A stretch of 64,000 bases of DNA from Bacteroidota bacterium (GCA_016713925.1 JADJOH010000007.1:793501-857500), one strand, 5' to 3'. Counted from the first letter of the stretch, positions 29,771-40,631 are shown. The notes: a model not told the origin generated them from the letters alone. Numbers and translations are program-made.

Positions 29771-30973
29771 ATGAATGCATATATTGTATCGGGGGTAAGA
29801 ACAGCCATAGGAAATTTTGCAGGAACATTAGCTGCTGTGCGTGCGGATGATTTAGCAGCACATGTGTTAAAATCTTTATTGGAGAAAAATAACAGTCTCG
29901 ATCCCAAATGCATCGATGATGTTATTATGGGCTGTGCAAATCAAGCTGGAGAAGACAATAGAAATGTGGCTAGAATGTCTCTGTTGCTCGCAGGTTATCC
30001 GGTAAGTGTTCCCGGTGAAACGGTCAACAGACTTTGTGCTTCCGGCTTATCTGCTGTTGCCTCTGCTGCCCGTATGATAAAATCTGCAGAAGCTGATATT
30101 GTCATTGCAGGAGGTGTAGAGAATATGACCCGTGGTCCATGGGTCATGTCAAAAACAAGTACGCCTTATGGTCGTGATGCGCAGTTGTTCGATTCGAGTT
30201 TTGGCTGGCGTTTTGTGAACCCGCTGATGAAGGAGATGTATGGTGTGGAATCAATGGGTGATACGGCAGAGAATGTCGCAGTCAGAGATCATGTTAGTCG
30301 GGAAGATCAGGATAAGTTCGCACTTCGTTCACAAGAGAAGGCGAATAATGCGCAATCTTCCGGTCGTCTCGCTCAGGAAATTGTACCCCTTTTAATACCT
30401 GCTAAGAAAGGAGATGCAATACTGTTTTCTTCTGACGAATTTATTAAACCGGCCACTACATTAGAGGGCTTGTCAAAACTTAAACCTGCTTTTCGTAAAG
30501 ACGGTACCGTTACAGCCGGAAATGCATCCGGATTGAATGATGGAGCAGCAGCGATTTTACTTGCATCTGAAAAGGGCTTAAAATCCCATGGACTTACTCC
30601 GCTCGCAAGAGTGGTTTCCGCAGCAGCCATCGGTGTTACTCCCGGGATCATGGGTATTGGTCCTGTTGAAGCGGCTAATAAAGCCTTGAAGTTAGCCGGT
30701 ATGAGCTGGAATCAGATCGATATTATTGAATTGAACGAAGCGTTTGCTGCACAAAGTCTGGCTTGCATCAGAGCATGGGGATTTGGTGATGATGATGAAA
30801 GAATAAATCCGAATGGTGGCGCCATTGCTATTGGTCACCCCTTAGGAATGAGTGGTGCCCGTATTTTAAATTCTGCAGCAATTGAATTGAAATTAAAAGG
30901 AAAAAAATTCGCGATGGTTTCCATGTGTGTTGGAGTAGGACAGGGCTATGCCGTAATCATTGAGTCCTGCTAA
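29771..30973 (+). CDS. paaJ: 3-oxoadipyl-CoA / 3-oxo-5,6-dehydrosuberyl-CoA thiolase
   Basis: This 400-residue thiolase has nucleophile Cys89 in VNRLCASGLSAVA, the NEAFAAQ motif, GGAIAIGHPLGMSGAR with the catalytic His, and the C-terminal CVGVGQG with the second Cys. Length and motifs fit the PcaF/PaaJ class. In this setting it would make the two thiolytic cleavages of phenylacetate breakdown, to succinyl-CoA and acetyl-CoA. A general beta-oxidation thiolase cannot be excluded by sequence alone. The gene ends 6 bases from a convergent kinase gene. Confidence 0.88.
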   Translation: MNAYIVSGVRTAIGNFAGTLAAVRADDLAAHVLKSLLEKNNSLDPKCIDDVIMGCANQAGEDNRNVARMSLLLAGYPVSVPGETVNRLCASGLSAVASAARMIKSAEADIVIAGGVENMTRGPWVMSKTSTPYGRDAQLFDSSFGWRFVNPLMKEMYGVESMGDTAENVAVRDHVSREDQDKFALRSQEKANNAQSSGRLAQEIVPLLIPAKKGDAILFSSDEFIKPATTLEGLSKLKPAFRKDGTVTAGNASGLNDGAAAILLASEKGLKSHGLTPLARVVSAAAIGVTPGIMGIGPVEAANKALKLAGMSWNQIDIIELNEAFAAQSLACIRAWGFGDDDERINPNGGAIAIGHPLGMSGARILNSAAIELKLKGKKFAMVSMCVGVGQGYAVIIESC

Positions 30974-30979
30974 AAAATA

Positions 30980-32110
30980 TTAATTTTCTATTTCTTTTTT
31001 AACAGAAACTATCGGAAGAGAAAAGGAAAAAACCGATCCTTCTCCGGGTTTACTCTTCACCCAAATTCTTCCATGATGAGCTTCCACTATTTTCTTTACA
31101 ATATTCAATCCTAAACCGGTACTTCCTTCTCCCGCAGTGCTTCGTACACTGGTTTTACTGAATGCTGAAAATAATACTTTATGTTCTGATTCCGGAATTC
31201 CTTGTCCCTGATCAATGATGTGAATGGTGATTTCCTCAGAGGATCCTTCTGCAGTAAGTTCTATTGCAGTAGATGGATGAGAGTATTTAATCGCATTTGA
31301 AACTAAGTTGTTTAGCACCTGTAGAATCTGTCCTTTGTCAGCATAGGGCTTGCCGGTCGAATCAGCAATACTATAAGAGAGATGAATTTTCTTTTTATCT
31401 GCAGGTAGTTTGTTGCAACTAATACATTCCTGGAAAAGATCATGTACTGAAATGGGAGCTAAATCAAGTGTGGTGACTCCGGATTCTATTTTTGAAACAT
31501 CAAGAATATTGTTGAGCATCTCCAGCATTCGTCGTGATGTACTCATTATAACTTCCAGATAGTTTTTATACTCATCCGGAAAGTTATGGCCGATGTCTTG
31601 TGAAATTAAACTACTTAATGTGATGATATTTCCCAACGGATTTCTAAGATCGTGTGAAGCCATACCAAGGAAGAAATTCTTTTCTTCGTTTAACTTTAGT
31701 AGTTCATTATTCTTCTGCTCAATCTCTTTTTGTTGTGCGAAGAACTGAAGCAAGGTATTTACTTTTGATCGCGTAATGTCTGTATCCAATGGTTTAAACA
31801 AGTAGTCCATGGCGCCTTCATCTAATCCCTGTAGCATGTATTTCTTCTCCTTGCTGATAGCCGTAACAAATACGATAGGAATCTTTTTAGTACGTTTGGT
31901 TGACTTCAGCATATTGGCCACCTCAAAGCCGTCCATTTCCGGCATCTGTACATCCAATAGTATTAATGATAGATCTTCCTGGAATGCAATTTTTAGCGCT
32001 TCATCACCTGAATTCGCCTTGAAAATTATCCGGTCGTCTTCCATGAGCATACTTTCCAGGGAATATAAATTCTCCGGTCGATCATCCACTAAAAGTATTT
32101 TATGCTTCAT
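30980..32110 (-). CDS. Receiver domain-histidine kinase (REC-HisKA-HATPase)
   Basis: This 376-residue soluble protein has a receiver with phospho-acceptor Asp53 (LILLDVQMPEMDG) and conserved K106. A short coiled coil (125-145) and HisKA with His153 (GMASHDLRNPLG) follow, then an HATPase with NLVSNAIKYSH, DQGQGIP and GLGLNIVKKI. There is no membrane segment or sensor domain, so its input is phosphotransfer through the receiver. It follows cheR by 73 bases and is the last gene of the signalling module. It may be a target of the upstream hybrid kinase. Confidence 0.88.
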   Translation of the reverse strand: MKHKILLVDDRPENLYSLESMLMEDDRIIFKANSGDEALKIAFQEDLSLILLDVQMPEMDGFEVANMLKSTKRTKKIPIVFVTAISKEKKYMLQGLDEGAMDYLFKPLDTDITRSKVNTLLQFFAQQKEIEQKNNELLKLNEEKNFFLGMASHDLRNPLGNIITLSSLISQDIGHNFPDEYKNYLEVIMSTSRRMLEMLNNILDVSKIESGVTTLDLAPISVHDLFQECISCNKLPADKKKIHLSYSIADSTGKPYADKGQILQVLNNLVSNAIKYSHPSTAIELTAEGSSEEITIHIIDQGQGIPESEHKVLFSAFSKTSVRSTAGEGSTGLGLNIVKKIVEAHHGRIWVKSKPGEGSVFSFSLPIVSVKKEIEN

Positions 32111-32183
32111 TTAATAATTTGCTTTGGAATTGTTTTTACGTAATAACGTTTGTTTTGTTAGTTATTTCGCTAGGAATGGCACA

Positions 32184-33001
32184 TCAGAACTGATAAATAT
32201 TGTGTGAGATATCTGTCTTTTTTAACCCATATTCCTTTTCGAATTGCCCCGGTGATTCACAATTTGATAGTCCCAGATAACCGGTTGGATGAAGGGAGTC
32301 AAGTAATGTTTTAAGCAAAAAAATTTGGTAAGATTGCTTGTAATATATCAGGACATTTCGACAAATAATTAAGTCGAATTTTTGAAAAGGGGGATTTCGA
32401 CCCAGTTCATGTTGTGCGAATTTGATTTTAGAAAGGATACGTTCTTTTAAGATGGCATTATTATCATTGAGGTGAAAATGATGAATTATATGTCCTTGTC
32501 CACCTGCAAGCATATAGTCTTTTACGCCACATTTTACTTCCCCGATATCGATTATTCCTTTCGCAGCGGATCTTAATGCAGAAGTGTTTACATCAGTGGC
32601 GTAGATTTTACATTTTTCCAGGAGATTGTGTTCTTCCAAAAGTATCGCTAATGAATACGCTTCATGTCCTTGCGCACAGCCTGCATGCCATATTCTTATC
32701 GTTCCCTCGTTTTCAATTTTTGCTTTATAAATTGGAGAAGGGGAATAAAGAAAGTCGGTTCACGGAAAAGCTTTGTATAGCTAATGTGAAATTCGTTCTT
32801 GAAAATGGATGCGATGCTGGGATTATTTAAAATCAGGTCAATCAGTTCTTGAGTTTTAGTAATTCCATTTCTTGCTTTGAAGCGATCAAGCCTTCGTTCA
32901 AAGTAAAGCGAATGATAGGCTTCTAGTTGAAATCCGTAGAATTTACTGGTAAACTCTTGAATTTCATTGTTCGGACTGCGTGTTTCGAAGGAGTGGTTCA
33001 T
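32184..33001 (-). CDS. cheR: CheR-type protein-glutamate methyltransferase (frameshifted)
   Basis: The N-terminal CheR helical domain (FYGFQLEAYHSLYFERRLDR) runs to residue 95, then the frame breaks in AAAAA near 32725. The next frame restores RIWHAGCAQGHEAYSLAIL (SAM-binding site), IYATDVNTSAL, FDLIICRNVLIYY and GYLGLSNCES. The joined length of about 272 is normal. CheR proteins methylate Glu side chains of chemoreceptors using SAM. Here neither a chemoreceptor nor CheB is adjacent, so it probably serves a non-chemotaxis signalling complex. Its ATG overlaps the kinase stop (ATGA, 32998-33001). Confidence 0.85.
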
Positions 33002-36000
33002 TGGAAAAAATTGCTGATGATAGTGATGAGTGAATTTCCTTCGATAGGTTTCGTGATATGTTCATCCATGCCACAGGATAAACTATGCTCACGATCTCCT
33101 TTCATTGCCTTGGCTGTTACAGCTATTATCGGAATGCCGGATAAGTGCTCTATTCTACGGATGCTTTTCGTTGCTTCATAACCATTCATTCCCGGCATCA
33201 TGATGTCCATGAGAACCAGGTCCGTGTTAGGGTTGTTTTTGAGGTATTTCACTGCAGATGCACCATCATTTTCGGTATGTATTTCCATGCCATATAATTC
33301 AAGCATAGAGGATAATGCATAGATGTTTCTCGCATCATCATCGACTACCAATACTTTTTTTCCGTTAAGAATTTTCTTTTTGTCAGGGAGTTTTCCGAAA
33401 AATTGACTTCTGTTTTTTTGTTCCTGTACAGATTGAAGGAAGAGGGTGGTTTCTTCCAGCAAGGATTCAATATGATCGGTGTTCTTATTGATATATGAAC
33501 TGGCGTAATCTTTTAGGAATAATTTTTCCTTGTCATTTAGTTCTCTGGAGCTGTATACAATAACAGGAATAGCTGAAAATTCAGGTGCTTCTTTAAACTG
33601 CTTTAAGAGTGCCATGCCATCTGAATCGGGAAGGTTTAAGTCGAGTATTATGCAATCAAAGGATTCATGAATAAGTTTGGATATGCCATCCATGCCCGTT
33701 TCCGCTATCTCGCAGGTTATGCCTTGTCTTTTAAGCATTTGTTTTACGACCATACTTTGCTCAGGAGAGTCTTCAATGACCAAAACCTTATGGTTATTGC
33801 CTATAGTGTTTTTCAGATTTCTAAATATACTCGTAAGTTGAGAAGTAGATGCCGGCTTTTCAAACCAGGATACAAATGGAAGGACGGTTGGACTATCAGA
33901 TGCTTTTGCACTGCTGACTACATGTATAGGGATTTGAGCTATATCTCTTTTCCGACCTGATTCTTTTTATAAGGTTCCAGCCATTTATTCCGGGAAGGTT
34001 CATGTCCAGCAATACTGCATCCGGCTTACTCTCTTTTATACGAAGGTATCCGGTGTCACCTCTATGGCAAATTTCAGTCTTGAATCCTTCTCTTAGTGCC
34101 ATTTTTTCAAGGATTTTGGCAAAGGTTTCGTCATCTTCTATAATTAACAGTCGACGTTCATTGGTAGGACCCTGTTTTGTATTAGTTTGTCCTATAGGAA
34201 TTTCTACAATAAATGTACTACCTTCTCCTTCCTTACTGATAACGGCAATTTTTCCGGAAAGCAGATGTGTAAGTTCTTTGGAGATACTCAGACCCAATCC
34301 GGTTCCTCCAAACCTCCGGCTGATACTGCCATCCACTTGCTTGAATGATTCAAAAATTAGTTTTTGTTTATCTTCAGGGATACCAATGCCATCGTCTTTT
34401 ACTTCAAATCTGATGAGGCCAGACTCTTGTTCTGAGATTGTTAAACTTACATTTCCCTCCGATGAGGTAAATTTAATGGCATTAGATAAAAGGTTTTTTA
34501 ATATTTGTGATAAACGCATTTCATCCGTAAAAATGGTGGGTGTGGATGTGATGTTGTTTTGCAAACTGAAATGAATATTCTTACTTTTAGCAGTGGGCTG
34601 TATGCTATTCCAGATATCTTTACAGAACGGACTTATTTCAAACTCGGCCTTTTCGATTTCAATTTTCCCGGCTTCAATTTTTGATAAATCAAGAATGTCA
34701 TTGATGAGATTTAAGAGATCAGTTCCTGATTTATGAACAACATGAGCAAATTCAATCTGCTTACGATTCAAATTAGAATCTTTGTTTTCTGCCAATAATC
34801 GTGAAAGTATGATGATGCTATTTAATGGCGTTCGTAATTCATGGCTCATGTTGGCAAGAAACTCAGACTTGTATTTACTAACCTGCTCCAATAATTCCGC
34901 CTTTTGACTTATGGCTTTTCTCGCTTCTTCCAGTTCTTTGTTTTGTAACACGATGGCTGAATTGTTTTGCTCCAGCTTTCTTGCTTTTATGTTTAATTCC
35001 TTATTGCTTTCTTCAAGTTCTGATTTCTTTTTTTGGAGATGCTGCTTTGATATTTGGATTTCCCAGCTTTGCTTATTTAGTTTGCGAATGGATGCTTGAA
35101 GTTCTGTGTCCCGGTCAGTTAGTTCTTTATTAAGTTTCTGAGCATGGGTAAGGAGAAGTTGAAGTTACTCTTCAGACCTTTTCCTGTCTGTAATATCAAG
35201 GGCAATAAATATATGTCCGGTAATGCAATTGTTATCGTCATAAACCGGCGATGAACTGATATAACTCCAGAACGGTTCCTTGTTCTTTTTGTATAAAATG
35301 GTTTCAATGGTTGAGGATCGCCCCGATGCGAGATCTTTTAATAAGTCATTAACGCCTGTTGTATCTGTTAGTGGACCGCAAAGTGAGTTTAAAACGGGTT
35401 GTTTCATTATTTCACCTGCCGTGAATTTGGTTATTTCTTTGAAAAAGGGGTTTGTCCAGGTTACTTTGAATTCATTGTCTGTAATTAATATACTATGTTT
35501 AATTGTGTTTGCTACAGTAGATAATTTTTGCTTTTCTTCAAGATTTCTTTTTAATAAGAGTTCATTATTAACCCTTGAAGTAATGTCTTTTAAGGTCATT
35601 ACAGCTCCGCAAATAATTGAGTTTACTTTGACCGGATTTATCTTTAGTTCAAAATAAAGTGTTCTTCCATTATCGGTAAATTGGGTTTCAGTAGACATGA
35701 TTGATCCGTTAAAAGCATCTTTGAAATGATTTTTCCACACCTCTTGATTTTTGGTTTGTCGAAGTATTCTCCCTGGATATGTTGGTTAAAGAAGGGTGTA
35801 GTTTTATGTCAACATTAAATATAGTTAACATGAATGCTGAAAATGATTCATTATACTGTCTTACATTGAAATCGAGGTCAAATTGACAAATGGGATCACC
35901 TATGTTTTCAATAAGTGACTTTAGACTTGCTTTCTGACTTTTTATAAGTAGCGTGGAGTTGTGATATAGTTTCAGGTAATAGTAAATACAGTATAAGGTG

Positions 36001-36521
36001 ATAGTGATACTAATTGCAGCACAAAAAATGTAGTTACGCTTAATTAAATGTTCAGGTATTGGTAGTGAAGAGATGATAGTAGTATGAAAGGTCAAGGAAG
36101 AAAGGAAAAGTACAACAGGTAGAGCTGCCACCGCAATTAATAAGTGCTTTTCTTTTTCAGTGAATAGAAAAAATGTTCCGGCAGCAATAGGAAAGAAAAA
36201 CAAAAATATACCTGAATCATTTCCGGCTCTAAGATTTGATAGATAAACAAATGCGTTGATAGAGATCAAAAAAACATTTCGTGAAGTATTGTATTGTCCG
36301 GTGTTGAATAAATACAAACAGAATATGTATGTAGCTGTTATTGGTAAATTATTGTACACTATTTCATTCAGCCCATTGATAGCTTGCAGAACTATAAATA
36401 CAATCGAAATAAGGATAGAGGCCAGAATGACCCGGTGCAACGTGGATAGCCTCCTGTTTTCAATTTCCTGAATGGGTTCACTGAATTTTGGATATATTAT
36501 TTTTCGAAGCAAAGGGTGCAT
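32998..36521 (-). CDS. Large membrane hybrid histidine kinase with three receivers (frameshifts and an in-frame stop)
   Basis: About 1,170 residues are split over several frames. In order: about six N-terminal membrane helices (30-195), PAS (IENIGDPICQFDLDFNVRQY), second and third PAS (VANTIKHSILITDNEFKVTW), a coiled coil, HisKA (FLANMSHELRTPLNSI), HATPase (GGTGLGLSISKEL), REC1 (AVLLDMNLPGINGW), REC2 (CIILDLNLPDSDGM) and REC3 (LVLMDIMMPGMNGYEATK). Frames shift near 35745-35790 and near 33945. An in-frame TAA stands at 35165-35167 between the PAS region and the coiled coil. No start serves the downstream part alone, so I read one gene. It would sense a membrane or PAS ligand and feed CheR and the receiver-kinase. 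Confidence 0.72.
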
Positions 36522-36970
36522 ATTTTCGTATTTTGAACAGGTTGACTATTCTATACGTTTGCCCTCCGGTACTGGTTTGTTAATAGTTAATGGCGACATG
36601 TAAGTTTTTATGTTTTTTTAACAGTTTTCAGACTTTGAAATATTGACAAAATAGGAATTGCATTTCTTGCATATTTTATTTGCCTGATCAGCTACGATTG
36701 ACAGGTGTATTAATTTATGTAATGTATTGAAAAACAATAATATTAACAACTTTTTATTTCTTTTGTTCCCATACTGGTTTTTGTAGAGATGAGCTGATGA
36801 ACAGTTGAAACCAAATGTGATTTGTAAGAAAAGAATAAAAGTCTCCGTATTTAATCAAAGTAAGGAATGAAAAATTCTAGTGACACCTGCGTTCGGCTTA
36901 AATTCCTTGATTTTCGTTGGAAATTGATGTTTAGAACAGATGTGTTACCGAAAAAAAATGGCAACATAGC
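36522..36970. other. Non-coding spacer, 449 bases
   Basis: This AT-rich region lies upstream of the hybrid kinase and downstream of tamL. It has no credible open frame, and no hairpin with T-tract or exact TAnnTTTG box was found on the minus strand. It should contain the kinase promoter. Confidence 0.5.
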
Positions 36971-39313
36971 TTAGAATGGATAACCAATGCCAAAGTTAAA
37001 AGTTATATCACTCAATTCATTTGCATCCAAGACCCATCGTTCACATTGTGCTAATGCAGGGTCTTTTATTTTAATTGCTCCATCCATCCTTAGTATAAAA
37101 AAAGTAAAGTCAAAACGGATACCTAAACCTGAGCCTAATGCAATTTGATCAGCGAAGGTGTCGAATTTAAATTTCCCATCTTCACTCGTGGAGATTTTAT
37201 TGATGATCCATATGTTTCCGGCATCAAGAAATGCTGCCCCTTTGAGCTTTCTGTAAATATCAAAACGATATTCAAAGTTGCCGGTTAATTTCAAATCTCC
37301 AAATCGCTCAAAAAAGTCTTCTTTGTCGTTGGTTCCGGGTCCAAGTTGTCGGGTGCGCCATGCGCGAATATCGTTCGGGCCTCCGGCAAAAAAACTTTTT
37401 TCAAAGGGTAATTGTAAGGAGTTTCCGTACGAGACACCCAATCCAACAGCAATTCTAAATACAGCCAGTGCATTGGAAATACTGATTGGACTATATAATC
37501 GAATATCAAAATCAGGTCTTATGTATTGAGCAAACCGGACATTTAAAAAGGTGGCAGGGGATGATTTGGAAATACTTTCATTGTTTATTTTTTTTGCCAG
37601 ATAAATACTGTTTCCGGCAAATTCAAGATTGGCACGAAAGAAGAAATATTTTCGCTTTATTTTTAAATCCTGATTGTTGAAAATATAACTGAGTCGTCCC
37701 GTAGAAATGAAATGATCCACATAACCTAATATGATATTAGGGTCTCCTAGTTCATTTAATTGTTGAGTGAAAGCAGGATCTAATTTTACTTTAAGATAGT
37801 TTAAATCTGCAGGATAGAAAAAAATACGATTGTATTTAGTGGTTTTAATACTGTAAGAGTAGGAGAGATTGAAAAGTTGTCTGAAATATTCCGGACGGTT
37901 TTGAGTATTAAAACCGGCATTTATAGAAGTGATAGGGTTGCTGACTATCTTCAATTTATCAAAATGAAATGGCCATAATCCTCTGGGGAAATTCAGCGAG
38001 ATTTCAGGTCCTACTTCATAAGCATTGAATAAGGCGAGCTGTCGGGTGCTTTCATAGGTAGTGTCTCCAAAATTTTGCTGTAGCTCAAGTCCTGCCTTTA
38101 TTCTGAAATTGAAACTCTCTGCTCCCTTGAAAATATTCTTGTTTCGATAGGATAGGTTTCCGAGAATTCCGAAGTTACCTCCGTTATTGGTTCCATCAAA
38201 TTCGATTTTATACTCTTGTCGGGGTTGGGGAGAAAGCAAGATATAGCAACGCAAAGGATTATTGGTATCCTCAGGTCCGGGATATTCCGGTTCTATCCTG
38301 ATATTGACAAATTTAAAAATCCCAAGATCAGAAAGTCGTTTGTAAGTTAAATCTATATCCGATTGAGCAAATATGGAATCCTTTCGAATGAAAATATGTT
38401 CGGCTAAATGTTTAGCCTTGTGGCGAAGTTCGAGTTTTCCTCTTGAAATAAATTTTAATTTTTCGAATTCAGTTGTATCCTTCGCAATAGTGTCATTGGC
38501 AGAAATGGGATCATAGTCTACTTCAATATAAACTTCTTTAAAGTAATTTTTCTTGTGTACGATAAATGAATCAGGTGCCGTAATAATATCTCTGTTGCTG
38601 ACTTTCGGATTCGTTAAATACAACCAGACATCTACCTGTTGGGATTTCAGAGACGAATCTATCTGATAAGTGATGTATTGGGGATTAAAGTTGTAGTATC
38701 CGTTGTTCCGCAATGAAATCGAAATTCTTTCCCTTTCACTTTGCAATAAGGACACCGAATAAATGTCTCCGGATTTAATTTGAAATTCTGTACTGTCTCT
38801 GAATATGAAGTCGCGAATTTCAGTATCTGAAATATTGTAACTGATGTTTCTGATTTTATAGGGCTTGCCGGATTTTAATGTGTATATGACTTTTGCCTTT
38901 TTCTTTTTGTAAATAGTGGTGTCATTTATATCAGCATTGAAGTAACCATTGTTCTGAAAGAAAATGGAAATCTGCTGTGTGGATTTAAAAGTGAGCCCGG
39001 TATCCAATAAAACGGGCTGCTCACCAATCGCCGTTTTCAGCCATTTTTTAAATTTTGTCTCCTTACCGATTTGCGAGAGATTGTACACACCAAGGTGAAA
39101 CCTGAATATACCCAGAATCTTTCTGTTCGGTTTTTGCTTAATAATCGAATTGACGTTCTCATTAAATTCTGTTCGGTCAGATTTAATAATATTTTTGTCC
39201 AGCAAGTGCTGCCCCTCCGGAATGGATCGGGTAACATTGCAGGCACCGGCAAGCATTAAAAATGCCGGCAATAGTGCTGAATATAAAATATAAGATAGTT
39301 TCCCGTTCCTCAT
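36971..39313 (-). CDS. tamL: TamL-type outer-membrane lipoprotein of the Omp85/TamA family
   Basis: The 780-residue protein has a lipoprotein signal (LPAFLMLAGAC, Cys25), followed by POTRA-like repeats (for example KSGKPYKIRNISYNI and IFAQSDIDLTYKRLSDLGIF). A C-terminal 16-strand-type barrel starts near residue 400 and includes GGPNDIRAWRTRQLGPG, the Omp85 loop 6 region, and it ends with the aromatic FNFGIGYPF. A lipidated TamA homologue is characteristic of Bacteroidota, where it inserts or assembles outer-membrane proteins. The partner TamB is not in the window. The start lies 45 bases from a divergent methyltransferase gene. Confidence 0.85.
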   Translation of the reverse strand: MRNGKLSYILYSALLPAFLMLAGACNVTRSIPEGQHLLDKNIIKSDRTEFNENVNSIIKQKPNRKILGIFRFHLGVYNLSQIGKETKFKKWLKTAIGEQPVLLDTGLTFKSTQQISIFFQNNGYFNADINDTTIYKKKKAKVIYTLKSGKPYKIRNISYNISDTEIRDFIFRDSTEFQIKSGDIYSVSLLQSERERISISLRNNGYYNFNPQYITYQIDSSLKSQQVDVWLYLTNPKVSNRDIITAPDSFIVHKKNYFKEVYIEVDYDPISANDTIAKDTTEFEKLKFISRGKLELRHKAKHLAEHIFIRKDSIFAQSDIDLTYKRLSDLGIFKFVNIRIEPEYPGPEDTNNPLRCYILLSPQPRQEYKIEFDGTNNGGNFGILGNLSYRNKNIFKGAESFNFRIKAGLELQQNFGDTTYESTRQLALFNAYEVGPEISLNFPRGLWPFHFDKLKIVSNPITSINAGFNTQNRPEYFRQLFNLSYSYSIKTTKYNRIFFYPADLNYLKVKLDPAFTQQLNELGDPNIILGYVDHFISTGRLSYIFNNQDLKIKRKYFFFRANLEFAGNSIYLAKKINNESISKSSPATFLNVRFAQYIRPDFDIRLYSPISISNALAVFRIAVGLGVSYGNSLQLPFEKSFFAGGPNDIRAWRTRQLGPGTNDKEDFFERFGDLKLTGNFEYRFDIYRKLKGAAFLDAGNIWIINKISTSEDGKFKFDTFADQIALGSGLGIRFDFTFFILRMDGAIKIKDPALAQCERWVLDANELSDITFNFGIGYPF

Positions 39314-39358
39314 AGCACGGCGGGTGTAAATGTACGGATCAGAACCTTATAACCTGAT

Positions 39359-40126
39359 ATGATTTCAAAAGCAGTTATTAAACATCTGCGCTCACTGCAG
39401 TTGAAGAAGAGGAGAGATGAACTTGGACTCTTTCCGGTAGAAGGCCCTAAGTTGGTGATGGAACTGCTGCGAAATAAGTCCTGGAAAGTAAATGAACTCT
39501 ATGCTACAGACGAATGGGAGGCACCTTTCGAACTATCTGCCATAGAAGTAGTAAGAGTTTCGGACACTGAATTGAATCAGATTTCCGGTCAGCAGCAGCC
39601 GAATAAAGTTTTGGCAGTGGCTGAAATGAAATTAGTCAATGAGGAACATTCAATTCCTTCCTCAGGATTTTACTTACTCCTGGATCAGATACGTGACCCT
39701 GGAAATTTAGGTACCATTATTCGTATCGCGGATTGGTTTGGTGTGGATGGAGTATTCTGCTCGTTCGATACGGTGGATTGTTATAACCCCAAAGTAGTTC
39801 AATCCTCCATGGGAAGCTTATTTCGTGTGGTACCTGTTTATATTTCGCTTGAAAAACTTCTTGCAGATAATGCGCAATCAGCTAAATTGGCAGTATACTC
39901 CTCTCATCTTCAAGGAGATAATTTGTTTTCAGCCGATCTGAAGAAGGATGCTTTTGTGGTAATGGGTAATGAAAGTCGTGGTGTTGAGCCCGCACTCAAT
40001 CCATTTATAACAAAATCAATTCTAATCCCATCAAAAAGTGGTCTCAATGAAAAAGCGGAATCACTGAATGTCGCTGTCGCCACAGGTATTGTATGTTCCG
40101 AATGGCTAAGAAGGTTTAGTAGCTGA
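39359..40126 (+). CDS. SpoU/TrmH-family RNA 2'-O-methyltransferase
   Basis: The 255-residue protein has an N-terminal L30e-like substrate-binding domain (LKKRRDELGLFPVEGPKLVMEL) and a C-terminal SPOUT knot. The three family motifs are visible: RDPGNLGTIIRIADWFG, VVMGNESRGVEP and IPSKSGLNEKAESLNVAVATG. It transfers methyl from SAM to a ribose 2'-OH in 23S rRNA or tRNA. The exact nucleotide, and so the name (RlmB, TrmH, AviRb), cannot be fixed by sequence reading. Confidence 0.87.
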   Translation: MISKAVIKHLRSLQLKKRRDELGLFPVEGPKLVMELLRNKSWKVNELYATDEWEAPFELSAIEVVRVSDTELNQISGQQQPNKVLAVAEMKLVNEEHSIPSSGFYLLLDQIRDPGNLGTIIRIADWFGVDGVFCSFDTVDCYNPKVVQSSMGSLFRVVPVYISLEKLLADNAQSAKLAVYSSHLQGDNLFSADLKKDAFVVMGNESRGVEPALNPFITKSILIPSKSGLNEKAESLNVAVATGIVCSEWLRRFSS

Positions 40127-40238
40127 CTTTTAATTAATTAGTGATGTGAAGAGCGGCTATTGTTAGGAGTTACAGTTCAAATACACGTTAAGGCTGATGT
40201 GATTTTCAAAATTTTACTTTTCAAACTGAATATAAAAA

Positions 40239-40631
40239 TCAATTCAATTTAGAGGGAACTACCATCTTGAATTCAGGTATTTTAACAAAAAAAAGCTTTT
40301 TATCATATTGGCGCTCCATCAAATAGGTGCCGAACATTTTTCCTAATTCCGTGTTCAGATTGCATCCGGAAACGTAGCGATAGGTTTCGCCCGGGGCAAT
40401 ATACGGTTGTTCTCCCACAACTCCTTCTCCTTCAACCTCCCGACGGGTGTTATCGGAATCAACGATATACCAATGCCTTCTTTTTAACCGAATGGCCTGC
40501 TCACTATCGTTTTTGATCGTGATCCGATAAGCAAATACATAATGTGATTGCGCCGGGTTACTATGAGTGGGCTGATAAAATGTCTCCACACTTACCCTGA
40601 TTCCTGCTGTTACTTCGGTAAAAATTGCCAT
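40239..40631 (-). CDS. apaG: ApaG/DUF525 domain protein
   Basis: The start at 40631 (MAIFTEVTAGIRVSVETFY) is chosen over one 48 bases upstream because it matches the usual ApaG N-terminus and length (130 residues). The immunoglobulin-like fold contains YVFAYRITIKNDSE, KRRHWYIVDS and GEGVVGEQPYIAPGETYRYVSGC, all typical of the family. ApaG is linked to Mg2+/Co2+ resistance and binds pyrophosphate, but its role in Bacteroidota is unsettled. It is the last gene of the minus-strand group that starts at the GIN lipoprotein. Confidence 0.9.
   Translation of the reverse strand: MAIFTEVTAGIRVSVETFYQPTHSNPAQSHYVFAYRITIKNDSEQAIRLKRRHWYIVDSDNTRREVEGEGVVGEQPYIAPGETYRYVSGCNLNTELGKMFGTYLMERQYDKKLFFVKIPEFKMVVPSKLN

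Noticed and set aside
34002..34574. 190-codon plus-strand open frame
   Set aside because: Antisense to the HATPase and receiver region of the hybrid kinase; Ser-rich low-complexity shadow.
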